Assembly (NCBI GenBank): GCA_958366985.1 | Contig: CATXDC010000002.1 | Location: 62,001-126,000, forward strand | From: an uncultured Oscillospiraceae bacterium | GTDB taxonomy: Bacteria; Bacillota; Clostridia; Oscillospirales; Acutalibacteraceae | Reading direction: 5' to 3' | DNA length: 64,000 nucleotides | Part shown: in pieces, positions 58,000-64,000 of the stretch | How positions within the stretch are numbered: the first letter of the stretch is position 1 | Layout: each line of letters opens with the position of its first letter | Notes under the pieces: generated by a model | Databases searched by the model: none | The model's input: only the letters and a program-made list of their open reading frames with translations | Told to the model about the DNA's origin: nothing | Position numbers and translations under genes: made by a program

Positions 58000-59312
58000 A
58001 CAGCGCAGTTGTCATAGGCGGCGGTCTTGCCGGATGTGAAGCAGCAAAGCAGCTTTCAAAGCGTGGTATAAAAGTAAAGCTTTATGAAATGAAGCCGAAA
58101 AAATATTCTCCGGCACATAAAATGGAGGGTCTTGCGGAGCTTGTGTGCTCAAATTCTCTTAAGGCTGCAAGACTTGAATCGGCAGCAGGACTTTTAAAAG
58201 AGGAAATGCGCCGATTCGGCTCTGTGTGCATGGAGGCTGCCGATATGTGCAGCGTAGCTGCCGGTGGAGCTCTTGCAGTTGACAGAGACGAATTTTCGAG
58301 AATAATAACCGAAAAAATCGCCTCCGATCCCCTTATTGAAGTTATCCATGAAGAGGTAACCGAGATTCCCAAAGAGGGCGTAGTTGTAGTTGCGGCAGGG
58401 CCTCTTGCATCCGACGCACTTGCAGAAGATATAAAAAAATACTGCGGAGCGGGGCTCAGCTTCTACGATGCAGCAGCGCCTATTGTTACAGCTGCAAGCG
58501 TGGATATGGAAAGCGCCTTTACTCAGTCGAGATATGACAGAGGCGGCGACGACTATATAAACTGCCCCATGAACAAAGAGGAATACGAAAATTTCTACAA
58601 TGAGCTTATAAATGCAAAAAGCGCAGAGCTTCACGAGTTTGATAAACGCAAGGATGTCTATGAGGGCTGTATGCCCATTGAGGTTATGGCTTCAAGAGGT
58701 ATGGATACAATGCGTTTCGGTCCCATGAAGCCCGTAGGACTGAGAGATCCTAAAACAGGTCACAGACCGTGGGCAGCTCTTCAGCTGAGAAAAGAGAATG
58801 CAGAGGGTTCAATGCTGAATTTGGTGGGATTCCAGACAAACCTCACTTTCGGAGAGCAGAAAAGAGTATTTTCCATGATTCCCGCTCTTAAAAACGCCGA
58901 GTTTGTAAGATACGGTGTAATGCACCGCAATACCTTTATAAATTCACCTGAGCTTTTAAACAGCGGATACGGATTTAAAGGCAGAGAGGGACTTTTCTTC
59001 GGCGGTCAGATTACGGGTGTCGAGGGATATATGGAGTCAGCATCCTCCGGAATACTTGCGGGTATAAATGCAGCGGCGTATATTTTAGGCAAAGAGCCTC
59101 TTGTCCTCCCTAAAGATACAATGATGGGAGCTTTGGCAGCATATATAAGCGACCCAACTGTAAAGAACTTCCAGCCCATGGGGGCCAATTTTGGGGTGCT
59201 TCCACCTATTGAACCTCATATAAGGGATAAAAAAGAGCGATATGCGGCACTTGCCAAAAGAGGAATAGAAAGCCTTGAAAAGGAGCTCGAAAAATATGAA
59301 AATAATTGTTGA
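57996..59312 (+). CDS. trmFO: folate/FAD-dependent tRNA m5U54 methyltransferase
   Basis: This enzyme methylates U54 in the T loop of tRNA using methylene-tetrahydrofolate and FADH2. The 438-residue protein starts with the dinucleotide motif VVIGGGLAGCEAAKQLSKRG and shows YEMKPKKYSPAHKMEGLAEL, VCSNSLKA, MEVMASRGMDTMRFGPMKPV-type sequence (PIEVMASRGMDTMRFGPMK) and QITGVEGYMESASSG. The topA-trmFO pairing is typical for Firmicutes. It overlaps plsX at its end. Confidence 0.97.
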   Translation: MNSAVVIGGGLAGCEAAKQLSKRGIKVKLYEMKPKKYSPAHKMEGLAELVCSNSLKAARLESAAGLLKEEMRRFGSVCMEAADMCSVAAGGALAVDRDEFSRIITEKIASDPLIEVIHEEVTEIPKEGVVVVAAGPLASDALAEDIKKYCGAGLSFYDAAAPIVTAASVDMESAFTQSRYDRGGDDYINCPMNKEEYENFYNELINAKSAELHEFDKRKDVYEGCMPIEVMASRGMDTMRFGPMKPVGLRDPKTGHRPWAALQLRKENAEGSMLNLVGFQTNLTFGEQKRVFSMIPALKNAEFVRYGVMHRNTFINSPELLNSGYGFKGREGLFFGGQITGVEGYMESASSGILAGINAAAYILGKEPLVLPKDTMMGALAAYISDPTVKNFQPMGANFGVLPPIEPHIRDKKERYAALAKRGIESLEKELEKYENNC

Positions 59313-60306
59313 CGCACTGGGCGGAGATAACGCTCCCCTTGAAATATTAAAGGGATGTCAAATGGCTGCAAATGAGCTGGGTGTTGAAATAGCTCTTGCA
59401 GGCGATGAAGAAAAAATAAAAAAATGCGCCGAGGAAAACGGCATTTCTCTAGATAAAATGGAGCTTATAGGCGGCGGAGACGAAATGGATATGCACGCCG
59501 AGCCTGCCACTATACTTAAAGAGAACAGCACAACTTCCATGGCAGCAGGACTTAAAGCACTTTCTGAGGGAAAAGGCGATGCCTTTGTTTCCGCCGGAAG
59601 CACAGGAGCCCTTGCGGTAGGCGCTACATTTATAGTAAAAAGACTTAAAGGAGTAAAAAGACCCTGTATAGGCAGCGTTATGCCATCTTCGGACAAACCT
59701 TTTATGCTCCTTGACTGCGGTGCAAATGCCGAATGCCGTCCCGAAATGCTCAGATGTTTTGGAGTTATGGGCAGTACATATATGAAGCAGGTCATGAAAA
59801 TGGAAAACCCAAGAGTTGCCCTTGCAAATATCGGCACTGAGCCTGAAAAAGGCGGCGAACTGCAAAAGGCTGCATACGCTCTTCTTAAAGAGGAGAAAAA
59901 CTGCAATTTCATCGGTAATATCGAAGCGAGAGATATACCTTTCGGAAAAGCCGATGTAGTTGTAGCCGACGGGTTTACAGGCAATATGCTTCTTAAAATG
60001 TATGAGGGCACAGCCCTTGCCCTTATGAAGAATATAAAGGGCATATTCATGAAAAGCATAATTACAAAGCTTTCCGCACTTATGCTTAAAAGCGGACTTT
60101 CTGATTTCAAAAAGAAAATGGATTATACTGAGTACGGCGGAGCTGCCCTTTTAGGAGTAAGAAAACCTGTAATAAAGGCACATGGCTCTTCAAATGCCAA
60201 GGCTTTTAAAAATGCCATCAGACAGGCTGTCCTTTTTGCTGAAACAGGAGTAAACGAAAAAATAACCGAGGCAATGGAAGCGGAAGCTGAGAAAGCAGCT
60301 CTTTGA
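59296..60306 (+). CDS. plsX: phosphate acyltransferase PlsX
   Basis: PlsX converts acyl-ACP to acyl-phosphate, the first step of phospholipid synthesis in Firmicutes. The 336-residue protein begins KIIVDALGGDNAPLEILKG and contains AFVSAGSTGALAVGATFIV, GSVMPSSDKPFMLLDCGAN and VVADGFTGNMLLKMYEGTA. The start at 59296, inside the end of trmFO, gives the family N-terminus; AGGAG is 10 bases upstream. No fapR or acpP gene is adjacent; rnc follows directly after 16 bases. Confidence 0.96.
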   Translation: MKIIVDALGGDNAPLEILKGCQMAANELGVEIALAGDEEKIKKCAEENGISLDKMELIGGGDEMDMHAEPATILKENSTTSMAAGLKALSEGKGDAFVSAGSTGALAVGATFIVKRLKGVKRPCIGSVMPSSDKPFMLLDCGANAECRPEMLRCFGVMGSTYMKQVMKMENPRVALANIGTEPEKGGELQKAAYALLKEEKNCNFIGNIEARDIPFGKADVVVADGFTGNMLLKMYEGTALALMKNIKGIFMKSIITKLSALMLKSGLSDFKKKMDYTEYGGAALLGVRKPVIKAHGSSNAKAFKNAIRQAVLFAETGVNEKITEAMEAEAEKAAL

Positions 60307-60322
60307 AAAGAGGATGAATGAT

Positions 60323-61000
60323 TTGAAAGATTTAAAACAGCTTGAAAATAAAATCGGATATAAATTCAAAAGCCTCACAATTTTAGAGGAGGCTCTTACC
60401 CATTCTTCATATGCAAACGAAAAGCATCACGGCAGCGTATGTAACGAAAGACTGGAATTTTTAGGTGATTCCGTTTTAGGACTTATAAGCGCAGAATATT
60501 ATTTTAAGCTTTTCGCCGCAAAGCCCGAGGGAGATCTTACAAAAATGAGAGCCGCTTCCGTGTGTGAGGAATCGCTTTTCGGCTTTGCCAAGCGGATTTC
60601 CCTGGGAGATTATCTTTTCCTGGGAAGAGGCGAGGAGCATACGGGAGGCAGAGAGCGTCCCTCTATTTTGGCCGATGCCTTTGAAGCGGTAATTGCCGCA
60701 ATCTACCTTGACGGTGGCTTTGAAAAGGCAAAGGAGTTTGTGCTTCCGTTTCTTCTTAATCCACCCGAAAAGGATGAGAGATTCAAGGACTATAAAACCA
60801 CTCTTCAGGAAATTATCCAGCAGAATCCAGAAGAAAGGCTCGAATATGTCCTGACAGGTGAAGAGGGTCCCGACCACGATAAACACTTTTTTGTTGAGGT
60901 AAGACTCAACAGCAATGTTATTGGCAAAGGTCAGGGCAGAAGCAAAAAGCACGCCGAACAGCAGGCGGCAAAAGAGGCTTTGGAGTTGATGGGATTTTGA
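60323..61000 (+). CDS. rnc: ribonuclease III
   Basis: This enzyme cleaves double-stranded RNA in rRNA maturation and gene control. The protein of about 225 residues has the signature NERLEFLGDSVLGLI (catalytic Glu/Asp, about 37-51), the second acidic site ADAFEAVIAAIYLDGG, and a C-terminal double-stranded RNA binding domain (about 152-222, GKGQGRSKKHAEQQAAKEAL). TTG 60323 is preferred because AGAGG lies about 9 bases before it; an in-frame ATG at 60314 abuts that site. The stop overlaps the TTG start of the next gene. Confidence 0.95.
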   Translation: MKDLKQLENKIGYKFKSLTILEEALTHSSYANEKHHGSVCNERLEFLGDSVLGLISAEYYFKLFAAKPEGDLTKMRAASVCEESLFGFAKRISLGDYLFLGRGEEHTGGRERPSILADAFEAVIAAIYLDGGFEKAKEFVLPFLLNPPEKDERFKDYKTTLQEIIQQNPEERLEYVLTGEEGPDHDKHFFVEVRLNSNVIGKGQGRSKKHAEQQAAKEALELMGF

Positions 61001-61998
61001 TTCATCACCGCAATATAGCTCTTTTTGTGCCCCATGAGGGTTGTCCTCATTGCTGTTCTTTCTGTAATCAGAAAACCATTTCAGGCAGCAGTATTAAACC
61101 CCATGGAAAGGATGTTGACGAGGCCATAAAAACCGCACTGGAGACAGGCGGAAAAGGCGGACAGCTTGCCTTTTTCGGCGGAAGCTTCACCGCCATAGAA
61201 AGGGAATATATGCTTGAGCTTTTAAAGGCTGCAAAAAAGCATATAGACATTGGTAACATTGATTCCGTGAGAATATCCACCCGTCCCGATGCAATAAACA
61301 GCGAGATAATAGATATATTAAAGGAATACGGCGTTTCTTCCGTAGAGCTGGGAGCGCAGAGTATGGATGACCAAGTGCTCTTAATGAATAGAAGAGGCCA
61401 TACCGCCGAGGATGTTGTCAGAGCATCCCGTATGATAAAGGAAGCAGGCATTGAACTGGGACTTCAGATGATGACGGGACTTTACGGCGATACAAAGGAA
61501 AAAGCTCTGAGAACAGGCGAAAAAATAGCCGCCCTGTCCCCTGATAACGTAAGGATTTATCCCACTATCGTAATTGAAGGAACAGAACTTGCCCGCCTTA
61601 TGAAAAAAGGCGAATATATTCCACAGTCAATAGATGAGGCTGTGGAAATCTGTGCCGCACTTTTACTTATGTTCCACGAAAAGAATATAAATGTTATACG
61701 CTGCGGACTTCATTCCGGAGGCGGAGTTGAGGAAGGATATCTTGGCGGACCATGGCATCCGGCTTTTAAGGAGCTGTGCCAGAGCAGGATATATTTAGAT
61801 AGGGCTCTCGAAGCCGTAAACGGCGAAAAGGGAAAATACAGGTTCCATGTAAAACCCTCTGCGCTTTCGCAGATGATGGGACAGAAAAAGAGCAATATAG
61901 CAGTGCTGCGGGAAAAGGGCATATTCCCCGAAATAGTGCCCGACCCCACAGTTTCAGAATATAAAGTTACAGCAGAGAAAATAACAGAGGAATGTTGA
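60997..61998 (+). CDS. radical SAM protein, Elp3-like
   Basis: A 333-residue radical SAM enzyme. The cluster motif CPHCCSFC (cysteines spaced 3 and 2 apart, residues 16-23) comes right at the start, with the glycine-rich AFFGGSFTAI and SVELGAQSMDDQVL. It resembles the radical SAM part of Elp3 without the acetyltransferase domain. Such short Elp3-like proteins sit between rnc and smc in many Clostridia; the substrate is not known, with RNA modification a reasonable guess. The TTG start overlaps the rnc stop. smc starts 4 bases after its stop. Confidence 0.9.
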   Translation: MIHHRNIALFVPHEGCPHCCSFCNQKTISGSSIKPHGKDVDEAIKTALETGGKGGQLAFFGGSFTAIEREYMLELLKAAKKHIDIGNIDSVRISTRPDAINSEIIDILKEYGVSSVELGAQSMDDQVLLMNRRGHTAEDVVRASRMIKEAGIELGLQMMTGLYGDTKEKALRTGEKIAALSPDNVRIYPTIVIEGTELARLMKKGEYIPQSIDEAVEICAALLLMFHEKNINVIRCGLHSGGGVEEGYLGGPWHPAFKELCQSRIYLDRALEAVNGEKGKYRFHVKPSALSQMMGQKKSNIAVLREKGIFPEIVPDPTVSEYKVTAEKITEEC

Positions 61999-62002
61999 AA
62001 GT

Positions 62003-64000
62003 ATGATTTTAAAGGCATTGGAAATGCAGGGCTTCAAGTCCTTCCCCGATAAAACAGTGCTGAATTTTGAAAAGGGAATAACTGCTGTTGTAGGCCCCAA
62101 CGGAAGCGGAAAGAGCAATATTTCCGATGCCGTAAGGTGGGTTTTAGGCGAGCAGTCCACAAAGAACCTGAGAGGTTCAAAAATGGAGGACGTTATTTTT
62201 AACGGAACTCTTTCGAGAAAAAAGCAGGGATATGCGGAAGTTACTCTCCGTATGGATAATACCGACCGTTCACTTTCAGTTGATACTGACGAAGTAAGCG
62301 TTACAAGAAGATATTACCGCTCAGGCGAAAGTGAATACAGAATTAACGGACAGGTTTCAAGGCTCCGTGACGTAAACGAGCTGTTTATGGATACAGGTCT
62401 CGGCCGTGACGGATATTCTCTTGTTGGACAGGGTAAAATAGCCGATATGATTTCTTCAAAGTCCGGCGAAAGACGAGAGATGTTTGAGGAGGCGGCAGGA
62501 ATTTCCCATTACCGTTACCGCCGTGCAGATGCTCAGAGAAGACTTTCACAGGCTGAGGAAAACCTTGTAAGACTCCGTGATATTTTAACGGAGCTGGAAA
62601 GCCGTGTAGGACCTCTTAAAGTTCAGAGTGAAAAGGCTGAAAAATTCCTTGTCCTTGCAGGGGAGAAAAAAGAACTGGAAATAGGTCTTTGGCTGAGTAT
62701 TATAAATAAGCACAAAGAAAAGCTCAGAGGCCAGGAGCATAAAATCACTATCGCTCAGTCCCAGTACGCCGACGCTGAAAAGGAGCTTGAAGCGACAGAA
62801 GCCGAAATCGATTCCATTGCCGAAAAGACAAGGGAGCTTACTGTAAAGCTTGACGAAATCCGCCGTATGAGCGCACAGCGTGAGGAAGAGGCTGCGAGAG
62901 TTGACGGTCAGATAGCCGTTGAGGAAAACACTCTTCTCCATAACGGCGAAACCATAGACAGAATAAAGCGTGATATTGAATCTGCAAGAGATGTAAGCAA
63001 AAACATCGATGAAGAAATAGAAAAAATAAACGGAGAAATCGAGGCTCTTACAATATCTGCCGAAGAGAAGAAAAAACTTCTCGACGAAAAGGATGCCGAA
63101 ATTCAGGCTCTGCGACTTAAAAGCGGAGAGCTCAATGCAGAAAGTGCCGCTGTATCAGCTGATATTGCCGCAAAAACTGCAAAGCTCGGCGATAAAAGAG
63201 TGGAGTTTTCAACCCTTAAATCTTCACTTGATGAAATTGAAGCCAGAGTTGAGACAATCAATAATACATTTTCTTCAAGAGAGGATACCATAAAGCTTCT
63301 TACTGAAAGAAAAGAGCAGTGCCGCAAAGAACTTGACGAAGCAAGAGAACAGGCGGAGAGTCTCCAGAACGCCGCAAAGGGATATGAACTGCGTGCTTTA
63401 AAGCGCAGGGAAAAGGCTGAAAAAATCAAAAAAGAGTATGAAGATATGAGCATACTCGTTAAGAATAAGCAGTCAAGAGCCAATATGCTTCGAGAGCTCG
63501 AGAAGAACATGGAGGGCTATTCAGGCTCAGTTAAGACTGTTATGAGAGAGGTCAGAAGAGGCACTCTCAGAGGAATCCACGGTGCACTTTCTCAGCTTAT
63601 TAAAGTTGAGCATAAATATTCCGCGGCCGTTGAAACGGCTTTAGGCGCTGCAATTCAGAATATCGTTACCGATAACGAAGCAGCAGCAAAAAGGGCAATC
63701 GAATTTTTGAAGCAGTCAAAAGCAGGACGTGCAACATTTCTTCCCCTTACCGCAATCAAAGGCAGAATCCTCAATGAAAGCGGTCTTGAAGATTCTTTGG
63801 GATTTGTAGATATAGCTTCAAACCTTGTTTCATGCGATAATGCATACAGGGAGATAATAAACGCACAGCTTGGCAGAACGGCAGTAGTTGAGGATATGGA
63901 CTGCGCCATATCAATGGCAAAGAGATATTCCTACCGTTTCCGCATAGTCACCCTTGACGGACAGGTTATAAACGCAGGCGGCTCCATGACAGGTGGTTCC
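62003..64000 (+). CDS. smc: chromosome segregation ATPase SMC, 3' partial
   Basis: SMC organises and separates chromosomes together with ScpA and ScpB. The visible 666 residues open MILKALEMQGFKSFPDKTVL with Walker A VVGPNGSGKSNISDAVRWVL (residue 26 on). The ABC-ATPase head goes on with GRDGYSLVGQGKIADMISSK. A long coiled coil (about 165-500) follows, and then the hinge domain starts (RGTLRGIHGALSQLIKVEHK, GRATFLPLTAIKG). The window ends inside the hinge (NAGGSMTGGS), so about half of a typical 1190-residue protein is missing. The frame has no stop to the window end. Confidence 0.97.
   Translation, partial: MILKALEMQGFKSFPDKTVLNFEKGITAVVGPNGSGKSNISDAVRWVLGEQSTKNLRGSKMEDVIFNGTLSRKKQGYAEVTLRMDNTDRSLSVDTDEVSVTRRYYRSGESEYRINGQVSRLRDVNELFMDTGLGRDGYSLVGQGKIADMISSKSGERREMFEEAAGISHYRYRRADAQRRLSQAEENLVRLRDILTELESRVGPLKVQSEKAEKFLVLAGEKKELEIGLWLSIINKHKEKLRGQEHKITIAQSQYADAEKELEATEAEIDSIAEKTRELTVKLDEIRRMSAQREEEAARVDGQIAVEENTLLHNGETIDRIKRDIESARDVSKNIDEEIEKINGEIEALTISAEEKKKLLDEKDAEIQALRLKSGELNAESAAVSADIAAKTAKLGDKRVEFSTLKSSLDEIEARVETINNTFSSREDTIKLLTERKEQCRKELDEAREQAESLQNAAKGYELRALKRREKAEKIKKEYEDMSILVKNKQSRANMLRELEKNMEGYSGSVKTVMREVRRGTLRGIHGALSQLIKVEHKYSAAVETALGAAIQNIVTDNEAAAKRAIEFLKQSKAGRATFLPLTAIKGRILNESGLEDSLGFVDIASNLVSCDNAYREIINAQLGRTAVVEDMDCAISMAKRYSYRFRIVTLDGQVINAGGSMTGGS

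Overview
The window looks like chromosome of an anaerobic, low-to-mid GC Clostridia bacterium, most likely a gut member of the Oscillospirales/Ruminococcaceae type. This rests on the mix of Gram-positive housekeeping blocks (rpmH-rnpA-yidD-yidC-jag, infC-rpmI-rplT, topA-trmFO-plsX-rnc-smc), two [FeFe] hydrogenases, glycan-use genes (a GH33 sialidase, a GH2 glycosidase with a GPH symporter), frequent TTG starts behind good Shine-Dalgarno sites, and standard stop codons. No phage, IS element, rRNA operon or CRISPR array was seen. The species assignment is inference only.

Layout. 1-3.1 kb: the phosphate-control block phoU (5' end cut by the window) - phoB - phoR. 3.1-13.5 kb: mostly minus-strand metabolic and transport genes: gdhA, a DUF1846 protein, an ABC half-transporter with a 62-63-bp duplicated 3' element, a GNAT enzyme, a YeiH-type exporter (plus strand), a secreted sialidase, and the beta and gamma subunits of a sodium-pumping decarboxylase behind a structured leader RNA. 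13.8-18.0 kb: an SDR reductase, rpsT, and the rpmH-rnpA-yidD-yidC-jag set. 18.0-20.8 kb: an AT-rich island of small immunity-type genes (ankyrin gene with an in-frame stop, DUF2019-like, an unknown, Imm70-like) with no toxin gene. It is bracketed by two nearly identical terminator hairpins. 20.9-28.3 kb: GPH symporter + GH2 operon, glycerol dehydrogenase, GNAT, tRNA-Arg(CCT) with an interrupted second copy, and a DUF3048 protein.

28.5-33.4 kb: a hydrogen metabolism and sensing locus: a thioredoxin-like ferredoxin, a PAS-containing [FeFe] hydrogenase, a SpoIIE-type phosphatase, a second (group B-like) [FeFe] hydrogenase and another small ferredoxin. 33.6-33.9 kb: an interrupted tRNA-Pro copy followed by an intact tRNA-Pro(TGG). 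34-39 kb: an inositol-monophosphatase family enzyme, and an AraC regulator divergent from a sugar isomerase-oxidoreductase fusion gene and a second oxidoreductase. Small conserved genes and tRNA-Val(CAC) follow. 40.4-48.4 kb: an AI-2E family permease, hom-lysC (lysC with an internal start for a short regulatory subunit), an MFS protein with a long charged tail plus a lipoprotein, and a dCMP deaminase. 48.6-64 kb: secA, a VanY-type peptidase, infC-rpmI-rplT with a leader and an ATT start for infC, then a dense co-directional run trmH-like - dprA - topA - trmFO - plsX - rnc - radical SAM - smc. smc runs off the window.

Most of the window is ordinary core genome. The parts that deserve a second look are the leader RNA in front of the sodium pump, the orphan immunity island between duplicated terminators, the two interrupted tRNA copies with unrelated hairpin-rich inserts, the hydrogen-sensing locus, the isomerase-oxidoreductase fusion, and the MFS-plus-lipoprotein pair.
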